From Chitinophagaceae bacterium (GTDB lineage: Bacteria > Bacteroidota > Bacteroidia > Chitinophagales > Chitinophagaceae), in contig JADKJI010000004.1 of NCBI GenBank assembly GCA_016721085.1, positions 208,137 to 272,136 on the forward strand: a stretch of 64,000 bases of DNA. Reading direction: 5' to 3'. Under the pieces are notes generated by a model that made no database searches, was not told the DNA's origin, and saw only the letters and a program-made list of their open reading frames with translations. This document shows, one piece after another, positions 9,987-20,263 of this stretch. Position 1 is the stretch's first letter, and each line of letters starts with the position of its first letter. The position numbers were made by a program, and so were the translations under genes.

Positions 9987-10922
9987 TTATTTATTTCCTG
10001 TTTTCTTGAAATAGAAGGCATAGAAAGCACCAACGCTAAATGAATTGGATTGCCCCATGTTTCTTCCAGCAATGGTGAAATTGGCTCCAGCCAATGCTGA
10101 TAGGTTGGTATGGAATTTAAATGTGTATTTAAGATTTGCCCCAACAGATGTTGCATTCATCCGGTTACTTGGGAATGGCATATTATTTCGCGTTATATCA
10201 AAGCCACCCAAGGTTGTCCAGTTTGTTAGAAGTGCTTCTGCCAACAAGTATTTACCACGGTATCCGGTTCTCAATTGATATTGTGCCGCATTTGGCATCT
10301 GAACTTCATTAGTGAGACGGCCCTGTGTATCGTAATATCCAGTACGATCTATTTTTACATTACTGCGAACGATATAGGAAGCAGATCCTGTAACTGTAAA
10401 TCTTTTGTATTGGTAATCTACCATCGCCCTTCCTGTGAGATTTGTACTTCCTAATCCGATTGATAGTGGAAGGAAGTCTATAACATAATTATTCAGTGGA
10501 GTAGAAACGCCGCCTAGAAGGAATAAGGAAAGTTTACTTTTTCCATATTTAATGGTTACAGGTTTCCATTTTACTGTTAAGGAGGCATCCTGAATCCCAT
10601 TCATTCCATGTAATGTACCCTCAGATGCTTTTGTCCAAACATAAGGGGCTCCTATCATTACATTCAGGTTATTGGTAATTCCGTAATTAGCCATGTACAT
10701 TACAGATTTTGAAGAAACGGTACCCAGGTTCTGGTTATCGCGCTTCAGTGTTCCTTCCCAATAATTTTTCCAGGAAGAAGAGGAATACATAAGTCCGCTA
10801 CAAAATTGGTTCTTGTTCATCATGATTGCATCAAAGTCTGTTTGTGCGTTTGTCTCTTTCGACAAAAAGCAGGCTGTTATACACAATAGCGTAGCTACTG
10901 TGAAAGTTTTGGCAACTCTCAT
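9987..10922 (-). CDS. Outer-membrane beta-barrel protein, transporter-like
   Basis: A 311-residue protein with a signal peptide (cleaved near ETNAQT). It has alternating hydrophobic/polar strands throughout and an aromatic C-terminal strand (SVGAFYAFYFKK), as in outer-membrane barrels. The pattern, with GLGSTNLTGRAMVDYQYK, resembles the MetA-pathway/transporter-like barrel group (family assignment from memory). It sits 29 bases before the haloperoxidase start on the same strand and 64 bases after the other barrel gene, so all three are probably co-transcribed. Substrate unknown. Confidence 0.65.
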   Translation of the reverse strand: MRVAKTFTVATLLCITACFLSKETNAQTDFDAIMMNKNQFCSGLMYSSSSWKNYWEGTLKRDNQNLGTVSSKSVMYMANYGITNNLNVMIGAPYVWTKASEGTLHGMNGIQDASLTVKWKPVTIKYGKSKLSLFLLGGVSTPLNNYVIDFLPLSIGLGSTNLTGRAMVDYQYKRFTVTGSASYIVRSNVKIDRTGYYDTQGRLTNEVQMPNAAQYQLRTGYRGKYLLAEALLTNWTTLGGFDITRNNMPFPSNRMNATSVGANLKYTFKFHTNLSALAGANFTIAGRNMGQSNSFSVGAFYAFYFKKTGNK

Positions 10923-10986
10923 CTCAAATAAGTTTAAATAATAAATAGCAGTTTGAAGCTGCTCTCTTGTAGAGCAGCTACGGGCA

Positions 10987-12081
10987 TCAGAATCTTACGC
11001 TGAATCCAACATTGATAGAATAATCAGCGAAAGCGGCGTCACCATGAACATCAGTTCCATCAGCTACTGTTCTGAGTTTATCAGAATAGCTTTTGGTACG
11101 GTTACGTTCAATAGCAACAGGTACAGTTGCAAAAGCAGTAAAACTTTTGAAACGGTAGTTTACGCCTGGTTCTGCTGAAATAACATAACCAGGTCTGCGG
11201 AAACCACTGCTGCCACCGATAAGATCGCTTGAAGGAATACATTCCATGCGAATACCTGCTGATGCACTGAAACGGTTGATGTTGAAATTGGCACCACCAC
11301 GAATCATGTACTGATCGGGAACACTCATTGTACTGCTGCCAAATCGTACAGCAGTGGCACTTGGTGCTGCACCACGGGAAGTAGAAACGCCGTTCTGCTC
11401 ACGGGGATTGATGAGGTAATAGAAATTGCCATATACCCCAACAGTTTGGGAGAAATTATAATAAGCGTTTAATTCTGTGGTGAAACCTGTTCCTCCATCG
11501 CCCAATTGAATCGATTGGTCAACCGGTCCCAGCATAGCAGTGGTATCGTTCTTGTAAAAGAAATCCTGTACACGATAATCGCCTGTTGCAAACTTTATCC
11601 CTAAGCCCAATTGTACATTTCCTTTTGTGCTTTTTGCAGGATTGAATAACCAGTAATTACCGGCCACTCTGATATCGCCAAGGCCGAATGCATGTGTGCT
11701 TCTTCTGGCATTTGGATTGGTGCTAGCATTCCCGTAATGTTCGTATTTGGAAGAACGGGTAAAAGCGGATATGGGAACATCGATAACCATTGACCAACGA
11801 TTATTGAACTGACGAACCAAAGTAAGGTTCATAGCATGCGCCCAGTTTCTAACATCAGTTTCCTGATCTACACGTTGTTTCTGTTCTTCTTTTCCAACAA
11901 AATGACGGAAAGATTTAAAAAAACGATAGTTGGTGTTTAGTTGCCATCCTTTTGAATTATCGGCACCAGCTTCCTGGTGAGTGCACACAGCTCCGCCTGC
12001 ACGTATTGCTACGCAACCTTGAGCATTACTTTTTTGTGATGCGAGTATTAAAAAAATATATACAACAAATAGCTTTTTCAT
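10987..12081 (-). CDS. Outer-membrane beta-barrel protein
   Basis: A 364-residue secreted protein. The signal peptide ends at KSNAQG and is followed by a short cysteine-containing segment (GCVAIRAGGAVCTH), then about twelve amphipathic strands and a C-terminal barrel-type end, INVGFSVRF, with terminal Phe. It resembles the protein encoded just downstream in general architecture, though identity is low. The gene starts 30 bases after the stop of the PAP2 protein gene, same strand. The two N-terminal cysteines 11 residues apart could form a disulfide. No specific function can be named. Confidence 0.65.
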   Translation of the reverse strand: MKKLFVVYIFLILASQKSNAQGCVAIRAGGAVCTHQEAGADNSKGWQLNTNYRFFKSFRHFVGKEEQKQRVDQETDVRNWAHAMNLTLVRQFNNRWSMVIDVPISAFTRSSKYEHYGNASTNPNARRSTHAFGLGDIRVAGNYWLFNPAKSTKGNVQLGLGIKFATGDYRVQDFFYKNDTTAMLGPVDQSIQLGDGGTGFTTELNAYYNFSQTVGVYGNFYYLINPREQNGVSTSRGAAPSATAVRFGSSTMSVPDQYMIRGGANFNINRFSASAGIRMECIPSSDLIGGSSGFRRPGYVISAEPGVNYRFKSFTAFATVPVAIERNRTKSYSDKLRTVADGTDVHGDAAFADYSINVGFSVRF

Positions 12082-12111
12082 TTGAGTGTGTTTAGCAAGT
12101 GAGCAATAGCA

Positions 12112-13436
12112 TTACTTTTTCTTCATCCGTCTACGAGATACGGCTAGTTCTCCAACTTTCCTTCCAAACTTATTTCCATTATCGTTATCGAAACGATAGT
12201 GTATGCCACCATATAAACGTGACATTGCAGCTTCTGCAGCTGCATGACGGAAAGAAGTAAGAGTTCTGTTCTTGATACCGAATTCAAGTTGTGATGTATC
12301 GGTGAATGCGAAATTATCTCCAAAATGAGCAGTCATTGCTTCTGCAACAGCAGCACTTACAGTTCCATGTCCGCTTGTATAAGAAGGGAATGGAGGTGTT
12401 TGGATATAAGGTCTCCAATCAGCACTGATGTATTTGTTTATCACTGTTTCAGGGCGAACAAAATTGCTGCGATATTTTTCATCCCAGCAACTAATGAATG
12501 CGTCAAACATAGTGATAGCTGTATGTGCGTAGGCGGCAACAGTGGCGTTGAAGTCAGCGCCAGATTTTTTAGCTGCAATACCAACAACATTCATCCAGTG
12601 ACCTGGAGGAGAAAATTTCTTTGTAGCGAACATCACGTGACCTGTAACATTCAACTTGAATGGATTGTCATCCCAGAAATCTGCAATATGCTTTTGTTCT
12701 TCTGTAAGGCTGTCACCAATATTTTTCACTTCGAGCAGTGCTTTGTAATATTCACTGTTCTTATTTGTAACATCATATACAGGGGGACGAACAGGCATAC
12801 ATTCTGATGCGGAATCCAGGATTAAGGTGCGTATTTCATTCCAATGAGGTTCAATCCCTGTTGCATACATAGGGGGTGTTGGAACCCATCGGCCGGGAGT
12901 ATCAAGAACAGTATAGCGAGTAGCTGTGCGAGTTTGTAAATAGTTGTCTTTCTTTGCCCAATTCAAAATCGATTTAGCAATGGTATCGGAGAAATTAATG
13001 GTGTTTGTAAGAACATCTGATGGAATACCTGCAGAATCAGCTCCTTTTTCAAAGCATCATAAAGACCCATCATACTGCCTTCAGGGAAAGTAACCGCATT
13101 ACCAACTTTTGTGAATGCCAGTAAAGCCGCAAGGGAATAATCGATTTCCTTTCCTGCTTCCGGTTTTGGAAGTTCAGGGAGGTGCTTGATTTGTCCAGCA
13201 AGTGTTTGGTAGCTGGCATCTCCTGCTACAACACACTCATAAGCTGCAATATTCGCATAAGCGTAATTGCGTGAACCGATCATTGGAGGGAAATTATTTT
13301 CCAACACTACATCGTTCAGTTTCTTTACTGTTTTGCTGTATAAGAAGGGATCATTGCTGAATTTCTTGTATTCACCTTTTGGTTGACAGCCTGAGAAAAC
13401 CAATGCTGCCACTAATGCCATTGCTAAAAGTTTCAT
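12112..13436 (-). CDS. Second haloperoxidase/PAP2-type protein (one frameshift)
   Basis: A reconstructed protein of about 441 residues. The first part (signal peptide MKLLAMALVAALVFSGCQ with lipidation Cys17) runs to DALKK; adding one base at the T5 run 13045-13049 joins it to GADSAGIPSDVL and on to the rest. The C-terminal half has the vanadate/phosphate site: KYRSNFVRP, PSYTSGHGT and SRLYGGIHYRFD. The SRLYGGIHYR segment is identical to that of the paralogue at 8.4 kb. It is shorter in the N-terminal region than its paralogue. It is probably co-transcribed with the barrel gene 30 bases downstream. Substrate (halide or phosphate ester) is open. Confidence 0.82.
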
Positions 13437-13566
13437 TTGAGTTTCTTTTTATAAGGATGTATTCTTTCCTGATACAACGCAGGAAAAAATATTCGATAAT
13501 GCATAAATAAATTGGAAGAATAACTTATCAGATAAGATAAGAATTCATGTTGGCTAAGAAAGAAAA

Positions 13567-14172
13567 CTACGCTTGCTCTGGAGGTTGCTCAGGTGAGGTG
13601 GAAAAATTATTATTCAGGAAGGCAAAGTTTGCTTCCGGATACATTGTTTTTTCTGCAAGAATTGCTGCAATAGTCCAGTCGTTCTTTTCTTGCTGGTATT
13701 CTGAAGTAATACCTTTTATAGAGAAAGTATTGGCTGGAGAAGATTTTTTACCTGAAGCTGGTTGTTGTAAATCGTTTACCAATTTAAAGAACTGGTCGCG
13801 GGCAGATTGAAGGTGCTGCTTTTCATCATTTGGTAAACATAATAATACCAATTCACCTCTTTCAACTTTCCTTTTTACATAGTTATAATGCACGCCATCT
13901 ATTTCAATGGATCCATTATAACGTTCAAAGTCTTTCCAGTCGTTATGATAAGGGAGGTTGATAGGAACACGTAATTCAATCAACTGCGATTCGTCGTAAT
14001 CATTACGATCGAGTTTGGCTTCCAGCTTTGTATCAGACTGGTTTTGGAGAATATCGGAAAGAATCCGGTATCCGTACCAGTTAAAGAACAGGATGCATAG
14101 CAATAATATGGAAGCAATTTTTTTCAAGCAGTTTGGCCTATTGAACACAAAATAAGACAAATACATAAACAA
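13567..14172 (-). CDS. Membrane-anchored hypothetical protein
   Basis: Up to 201 residues, with one hydrophobic segment near residues 18-34 (KIASILLLCILFFNWYGY) and a soluble remainder. A start at an internal site is possible, because MFMYLSYFVFNRPNCLKK precedes the helix. The soluble part has the motif ELRVPINLPYHNDWKDFERYNGS and ends in a Pro/Gln-rich tail (STSPEQPPEQA). I do not recognise a family by name. Similar short anchored proteins often precede receptor genes in Bacteroidota. It lies 130 bases upstream of the PAP2 gene and is likely the first gene of the operon. Confidence 0.6.
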   Translation of the reverse strand: MFMYLSYFVFNRPNCLKKIASILLLCILFFNWYGYRILSDILQNQSDTKLEAKLDRNDYDESQLIELRVPINLPYHNDWKDFERYNGSIEIDGVHYNYVKRKVERGELVLLCLPNDEKQHLQSARDQFFKLVNDLQQPASGKKSSPANTFSIKGITSEYQQEKNDWTIAAILAEKTMYPEANFAFLNNNFSTSPEQPPEQA

Positions 14173-14252
14173 AATAGCTGTCCCGGGACTTTTTTAATAG
14201 GAAATCCTTAGAACAGCTACTTTTTTAATATTGATAATCAAATAGTTGCAGT

Positions 14253-16279
14253 TTACTGCTTTACAGTCCAGGTCTTTTTCTCAGTTCCAATATTTGTCAA
14301 TGTGAGGCTTTTCCACTGTTTTGGAAGGGCAGATTTTATCTGGATAATCCCATTATTTGTAATTTCTAGTCCTCCAAAACCCATCAGTACACTTTGAAGA
14401 ATGCCTCCGGCACCTGTAGCGAAATAGGGATTTGTTCCCCCTTTCGTTTCGGCAATTACTCTGAAAGGCGGGTTGAGATTTGGAATATAAGCGTCATGAA
14501 ACCATCGGAATGCTTTATCACCATCACCCAGTCGGGCATAGAGAGTAGTGAACACCGCTTGTGTCATAGCAGGAGTTCCTTGGTTCGGAACCCTTGTTTC
14601 ATAATATTCAAGGTCTTTTCTGATGGCTTTTGGATCTGTTACTTCTTTCAATGGATACGATAATAGGTTAGCATCGGCTTGTTTGATGCCTTCTCCATTA
14701 TAGGTTGCATGTTCTCTCGTAACTCCATCCGGCATTTTTAGGATCGGAATATTATTTGCCACATTTACCCAATCAGGATCAGGAGTTATTCCTAGCAATT
14801 GAGCTGCTTGTGTTGCAAATTGCAGATTAGCTCTTGCGGCGGCATTGGTGAAAGCATTATTGTCTACGTTTTCAGCCCACTCATCTGCTGCCACTACATT
14901 TTTGATATCATAATGTCCAGTACCATTTCTCTCAACTCTGCTAGCCCAGAAATCTGCGGTAGCAGAAAGTATCGGCCAGCCTTTTCCTTTAGCCAAACTT
15001 TATCCTGTGTTACACAGTAGTAGTTCCAGGTAGCAATGGCAACGCATCCTGTAATATGATGTTCGAATGGTCCGCTCAAGGCCCAAACCGGTGTTTCTTC
15101 TACTCCTGTAGCGGCACTTTCCCAAGGGAACATAGCTCCTTTGAATCCTTTTGAAAAGGCATTTCGTTTTGCAGCTTCGAGCCGTTGGAAACGGTATTCG
15201 ATCATGCTCTTTGCTAATTCCGGATGTAATACTAATAATGAAGGATACATCCATAATTCAGTATCCCAGAACACATGTCCATTGTAACCTAATCCGCTTA
15301 AACCCATTGGGGAAGGAGAGAGGGCAGTTCCTTCTCTTACAAATGAGTATAAATGGTACATCATGCTATGTATATCCTGTTGTGCTTGTGCATCTCCTTC
15401 AATCTGGATATCGCTTTTCCAAAGTTCATCCCATGCTTTTTGATGGAAGAGTAACAATCTTTCCCTTCCTTCCAGCTTTGCATAAATAGTCAAACGTTCT
15501 GCTTCATTTAATGGATCGTCATGATGAGCAGATGTAATGGATGATCCAGCGATAGAGAAAGTATAGGTTTCACCTGCTTTTATCTTCCGGTTGAATTTCA
15601 TGAGATGCATATTGTTATCCCACATTTCATGAATCACCCGTGGCTCTTTTCCATGAGGTTCACTGAAGAGGAAAGTATTGGAAGCACACATCGTTAGTTT
15701 ACCTGTAGGACTTTTTGCTGAAGAGGTCAATAAGCTAATAACAACATGTGGTCGGTCGATTTCATTGTAATAGTTTTGGACATCTTTCAGTGCATCAGGT
15801 GCTTCCATAACACTGGCACCGCCAATAATAATGTCTTTTTTTGCTTTGATGGTAATATCCATCAACACGGTATATGGTAATTGACGTAAAGAATAATAAG
15901 TATAAGTAACGGTAGCTTTATCAATATAATTGAAACTGGTAGTGAATGCGGCTTTCTTCATATCTAATTCCTGAACAAGATTGGAAGCTTCATTTGAGCC
16001 GATACTTATTGTATCAATTTCCAGTCGCATATTAAGAAGATTAAAGCTGCGTAAGAAATTGCTGACACGGCCACGACCATAGAGGTCGTATGCACCCGCC
16101 AATACCACATCTTTCACTTTAAATGGCTCAGGGGAAGAGACAATTCCGATCATACCATTGGCTACCGTAACACCATAATAGTTTTTACTATCGAGGTTGG
16201 TAGCTTTTAATTTCCATGGATCTTGTGCTATTGAAGAAAATGAAATGAAAAGTAAGGCGAATAAGATAAAGTAACGCAT
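14253..16279 (-). CDS. Glycoside hydrolase family 65 protein (one frameshift)
   Basis: About 675 residues after repair. The start has a signal peptide (MRYFILFALLFISFSSIAQ), so the enzyme is exported. The first ORF ends at DKVWLKEK; adding one base at the CC pair 14980-14981 joins it to GWPILSATADFW, restoring a GH65 core. GH65 hallmarks are NGHVFWDTELWMYP and ADEWAENVDNNAFTN, the latter holding the general-acid Glu. GH65 covers phosphorylases (maltose, trehalose, kojibiose) and hydrolases; secretion argues for a hydrolase because phosphorylases are cytoplasmic. It follows the fucose-pathway SDR by 58 bases on the same strand, so it may supply a sugar to that pathway; this link is inference. 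Confidence 0.87.
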
Positions 16280-16337
16280 ATGGCAACATTTAATACTGCA
16301 AAGTATTAAACTTACTGATGCCAGCTATTGAAAATAA

Positions 16338-17111
16338 TCAGGTATTCAATTTAATAAAGCCCCCATCAATAGGATAATCGCATCCTGTGATAAAGGAAGC
16401 TTCATCGCTACATAGATAGAGAACGAGATAGGCAATCTCTCCTGTATTTCCCATTCTACCAATGGGTTGGGTCTTTGATAGTTTCTCGAACATCTCTTTT
16501 TCCTGTCCGGGATAGTTTTTGGCAATGAAGCCATCAACAAATGGGGTGTGAACACGACCGGGAGAGATGCAATTGCAGCGGATACCATTTTTTATAAAGT
16601 CTTTGGCAACGGAGAGTGTCATGGCGGCAATCGCTCCCTTGGTGGTTGAATAAGCAAAACGGTCGGGGATGCCAACGGAAGCGGCTACTGAGGCAAGGTT
16701 AAGTATCACCCCTCCTTTATCTTTCATATGAGGAATGGCCAGGTGAAGACAGTTATAAACACCTTTCACGTTTACGGTCATCAGGCGATCAAAATCATTT
16801 TCTGTTGTGTTCTCTGCGTTTCCAACATGGGCAATACCTGCATTATTGACAAGTATATCAATTGATTTTGTGGAAGCAATGATTGAATCGATAATTGATT
16901 TCACTACAGCTTGTTTCGAAACGTCGCAATGATGATAGGTCGCTTTTCCTCCTTCAGATTCAATAGCAGCTACTGTTGCTTTTCCTCCAGCTTCATCCAT
17001 ATCTAGCACTTGTACATTGGCCCCTTGTTTCGCGAATAGGGTAGCGATGGCTTTTCCGATACCGCTACCGGCACCAGTTATAATGGCTGTTTTGTTGTCG
17101 AGACGGAACAT
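16338..17111 (-). CDS. SDR oxidoreductase, probable 2-keto-3-deoxy-L-fuconate dehydrogenase
   Basis: A 257-residue classical short-chain dehydrogenase. It has the NAD(P)-binding TGAGSGIG, the NNAG motif, and the catalytic Ser-Tyr-Lys set with YSTTK. The C-terminus ITGCDYPIDGGF is typical. Together with neighbours (fucose permease, L-fucose dehydrogenase-like SDR, lactonase, FAH hydrolase) the best role is oxidation of 2-keto-3-deoxy-L-fuconate to the 2,4-diketo acid in the oxidative L-fucose pathway. The enzyme family alone would not fix the substrate. It starts 5 bases after the stop of the Zn-dehydrogenase gene. Confidence 0.8.
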   Translation of the reverse strand: MFRLDNKTAIITGAGSGIGKAIATLFAKQGANVQVLDMDEAGGKATVAAIESEGGKATYHHCDVSKQAVVKSIIDSIIASTKSIDILVNNAGIAHVGNAENTTENDFDRLMTVNVKGVYNCLHLAIPHMKDKGGVILNLASVAASVGIPDRFAYSTTKGAIAAMTLSVAKDFIKNGIRCNCISPGRVHTPFVDGFIAKNYPGQEKEMFEKLSKTQPIGRMGNTGEIAYLVLYLCSDEASFITGCDYPIDGGFIKLNT

Positions 17112-17116
17112 GAGAT

Positions 17117-18135
17117 TTATTTTAATTCAATTAATATTTTAATGATCTTATCGGGGTTGTGATACCAGAAATCAAATGCAGCTGCCGTTTCTTCCAAAGG
17201 ATATGTCTTGCTGATCAATTGGTCGAATGGCCATTTATCTTCTTCCAGCATTGTAATAACAGGACCAAATTCATTTAATGCGTTACGGCTTCCAAATACA
17301 TTCAACTCTTTTCTTACAATTAAAGAAGTGTTCAAAGCAATGGGTTCTTTTGCATAACCAATAGCAACGATTCTGCCGGCAAATCCAACTACTTCAAGTG
17401 CCAGCTGATAAGTACTTGATGCACCCACCGCTTCAATAACCACATTCACTCCTTTGTTATCTGTTAGCTTATTGATGACAGCGATAGTGTCTTCTTTCTT
17501 TGTGTTTATTACATGACTAACACCGAACTGTTTTATAAATGACAATTTGCTATCGTCGATATCAGCAGCTATAACAGTAGCTCCTTTTTGTACAGCGGCT
17601 AGTATGGCGCCGATTCCTATAACACCGCAACCGATAACCAAAACAGTATCGTTAGAATTGATTGAAGCTCTTTCACTCGCATGATATCCTACACTCAAGG
17701 GTTCTACCAATGCCAGTTTTTGCAACGACAGTTTATTGCTTTTATAAAGCTTTGTATAGGGAATAGTATAGAATTGTCGCATGGCACCATCCCTTTGCAC
17801 TCCCATAGTTTGATTATACTGACAGGTGTTATAACGTTTTGCTTTGCAAGCAATGCATTGGCCGCAACTGGAATAGGGATTGGCTGTTACAAAATCACCA
17901 ATAGAAAAGCTATCAGGGACCTTGTTGCCTTTTTTATTATAGTAGCACCAATTTCATGCCCGGGTATACGCGGATAGCTTACCAATGGCATGGTGCCTTT
18001 ATAACTGCTGAGATCAGTGCCGCAGAGACCGATGAAGTTTACTTTTACCAATACTTCTTCGTCATTGATACCAGGTTCATCAGTATCAATCAATGAAATC
18101 TTGAAAGGTTCCTCCAATCTAACGGCACGATTCAT
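17117..18135 (-). CDS. Zinc-dependent medium-chain dehydrogenase (one frameshift)
   Basis: About 340 residues after repair. The N-terminal part has the catalytic-zinc segments GLCGTD and PGHEIG; adding one base at the T6 run 17930-17935 continues into [11 protein letters not shown], then the structural-zinc cluster [15 protein letters not shown], and into the Rossmann domain ([13 protein letters not shown]). The family oxidises sugar alcohols, threonine and similar substrates. In this operon it could oxidise L-fucose or a related sugar or alcohol, or process a pathway intermediate. The gene lies 8 bases downstream of the permease stop and 5 bases upstream of the SDR. The frameshift is at a homopolymer and is probably an error. 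Confidence 0.85.
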
Positions 18136-18143
18136 AGTTTAAA

Positions 18144-19421
18144 TCAGCTTTGTTTTATAGGTACAATCTTGTGTCCTTTCCATCCAAAATATAAAACCAC
18201 AACAAAACATAAAAGAGGTACTATATATGCGTTTTGCATGCTGCCAGTGGCATCAGAAATTAATCCCATAAATAAAGGGAAGATGGCCCCACCTACTATC
18301 GACATAACAATAAAGGAAGAAGCGATTTTCGATTCTTCGCCAAGATCTTTTATACCTAATGCAAATATGGTTGGAAACATTATTGACATGAAGAAGGGTA
18401 CTGCAATTACAGCATAAACTGCAATCGGTCCTTTGATTGCAATAGCTACAGCAAGTAATATTATATTGATGATTGCGTAAATAGAAAGAAGTTTAGCCGC
18501 CTGGATATATTTCATTAGGAATGTACCTACAAAACGACCGACCATAAATCCTACCATTGCAATTGTTCCCCACCACAAGGCAGCTTGTTTTTCTGGCAAA
18601 TCCATCATCTCTTTTGTGAAACGGATAAAGAAGGAGCCTACGCATACCTGTGCTCCTACATAGAACAATTGAGCAATTACAGCCCAGGTAACATGACTAT
18701 GACGGAAAATTTTTGCTGAGAAACTATGTCCGTGACCATCACTGTCATCCTCTTTTATTTCAGGTATATGAGAGAAAAAGAAAAATGCTGCTACAATTAT
18801 TACCACAATGGCAATAACCATGTATGGAATCTTAACTGTTCCTGCTTCCCCTAAAAGATAAGAATTTAACATGTCGGGTGACATAGCTTTTAATTCTTCC
18901 TTTGTATGTTCTACTCCAGAAAGAATAAACTGGCTTCCGATGATGGGGGCAACAAAAGCGCCGACACCATTAAAGGACTGCGCGAAATTCAAGCGTTGCT
19001 CTGATGTTGCAGGGTCTCCTAGCTTTGTTATATATGGGTTAGCAACTGTTTCAAGGAATGTGGCACCACTTGCAATGATGAAAAGAGCCGTAAGGAACAT
19101 TCCATAGCTTAAGCTTGATGCTGCTGGAATGAATAAGAAAGCACCAATTGCATATAATACCAATCCAAATAGAATTCCTTTTTTATAGCCATAACGATGC
19201 ATGAATAATCCCGCAGGTAAAGCCATTACAAAGTAGCCAATGTATACTGCTGTATCAATAAGAGCAGACTGTGTATCTGTCAATTGACAAGCCTTCTTTA
19301 AGTGAGGAATCAAAATGGGATTCGTATTATGAAGGAAAGCCCATAAGAAGAATAAAGATGTTACAAGAATGAAGGGTACCAGGTATTGATTTTTTCCAGT
19401 AGCTGTTTTGGTTGGTTGCAT
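18144..19421 (-). CDS. fucP: L-fucose:H+ symporter, FucP family (MFS)
   Basis: A 425-residue major-facilitator transporter with 12 predicted membrane helices. It carries FucP-family segments: FLWAFLHNTNPILIPHLKK in helix 1-2, and ATFLETVANPYI with RLNFAQSFNGVGAF in the middle. A charged His/Asp-rich loop (EDDSDGHGHSF) separates the halves. It imports sugar with protons; FucP homologues in Bacteroidota also carry glucose or galactose, but the neighbours here point to L-fucose. It lies inside the pathway operon between the two dehydrogenase genes. Confidence 0.87.
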   Translation of the reverse strand: MQPTKTATGKNQYLVPFILVTSLFFLWAFLHNTNPILIPHLKKACQLTDTQSALIDTAVYIGYFVMALPAGLFMHRYGYKKGILFGLVLYAIGAFLFIPAASSLSYGMFLTALFIIASGATFLETVANPYITKLGDPATSEQRLNFAQSFNGVGAFVAPIIGSQFILSGVEHTKEELKAMSPDMLNSYLLGEAGTVKIPYMVIAIVVIIVAAFFFFSHIPEIKEDDSDGHGHSFSAKIFRHSHVTWAVIAQLFYVGAQVCVGSFFIRFTKEMMDLPEKQAALWWGTIAMVGFMVGRFVGTFLMKYIQAAKLLSIYAIINIILLAVAIAIKGPIAVYAVIAVPFFMSIMFPTIFALGIKDLGEESKIASSFIVMSIVGGAIFPLFMGLISDATGSMQNAYIVPLLCFVVVLYFGWKGHKIVPIKQS

Positions 19422-19465
19422 GCAATCGTTTTTTAATAAAGAAGGAGTAATGTATGATCTGCTTA

Positions 19466-20248
19466 CTATGTTAATGTCCTGTCTAAATGTGTATACCCGC
19501 CATCTACAAAAATGATTTGTCCTGTAGTATGGGAAGACACATCACTTGCCAGAAATACCACCATATTGGCGATCTCTTCTGAAGTGGTGAATCTTTTTTC
19601 GTAAGGGATTTTTGCAACAATCTGTTCCAGTTTTTCTTTTGGATTGGGAAGACTATTAATCCAATTGGCATAAAGTGGTGTCCAAACTTCTGCAGGCAAA
19701 ACCGCATTCACTCTTATAGAATAGGGAAGAAGTTCAGCTGCCCATTCTCGGGTGAGAGCATTGATGCCGCCTTTTGCTGCTGCATAGCCAGATGTATGAC
19801 CTTGTCCGGTTACGGATACTTTCGATCCTATATTTATCACAGTGCCTTTGCTTGCTTTTAGATGAGGCAATGCATAATGCACGATGTTATAATAATGACT
19901 CAGGTTTTTCTGAATGGATTGCATGAAGAGTTCAGGACTTCCATTTTCAAGGTCAATGCCATCATTTACGCCAGCATTGTTGATGATGCCATCGATACGG
20001 CCGTATTTTTCTATAGCAAACTCAACAAGTGATTTGCAGGCTTCAGGTTGAGATAGTTCAGCAGTATGTGAACTGGCTTTTCCTTTTGCCAATACGATAG
20101 CATCGACCATCTTGTAGTTATCTTCTTTTCCTCGTCCAGCAACGATAACAATAGCACCTTCTGCTGCCAGAATTTTGCTGATGGCAGCGCCGATACCTTT
20201 TGCGCCACCGGTCACAATGAATACCTTATTCGTTAGATGTAAATCCAT
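19466..20248 (-). CDS. SDR oxidoreductase, probable L-fucose dehydrogenase
   Basis: A 260-residue short-chain dehydrogenase with TGGAKGIG, NNAG and the YAAAK catalytic pair in SGYAAAKGG. The closing residues TTGQIIFVDGGYTHLDR are typical of the L-fucose dehydrogenase branch as I remember it. The reaction would be L-fucose (as pyranose) to L-fuconolactone, with NAD(P). The gene lies between the lactonase gene and the permease, in the order expected for mutarotase, dehydrogenase and lactonase. Its substrate is inferred from context. Confidence 0.8.
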   Translation of the reverse strand: MDLHLTNKVFIVTGGAKGIGAAISKILAAEGAIVIVAGRGKEDNYKMVDAIVLAKGKASSHTAELSQPEACKSLVEFAIEKYGRIDGIINNAGVNDGIDLENGSPELFMQSIQKNLSHYYNIVHYALPHLKASKGTVINIGSKVSVTGQGHTSGYAAAKGGINALTREWAAELLPYSIRVNAVLPAEVWTPLYANWINSLPNPKEKLEQIVAKIPYEKRFTTSEEIANMVVFLASDVSSHTTGQIIFVDGGYTHLDRTLT

Positions 20249-20263
20249 ATATACAAGCTTAAT

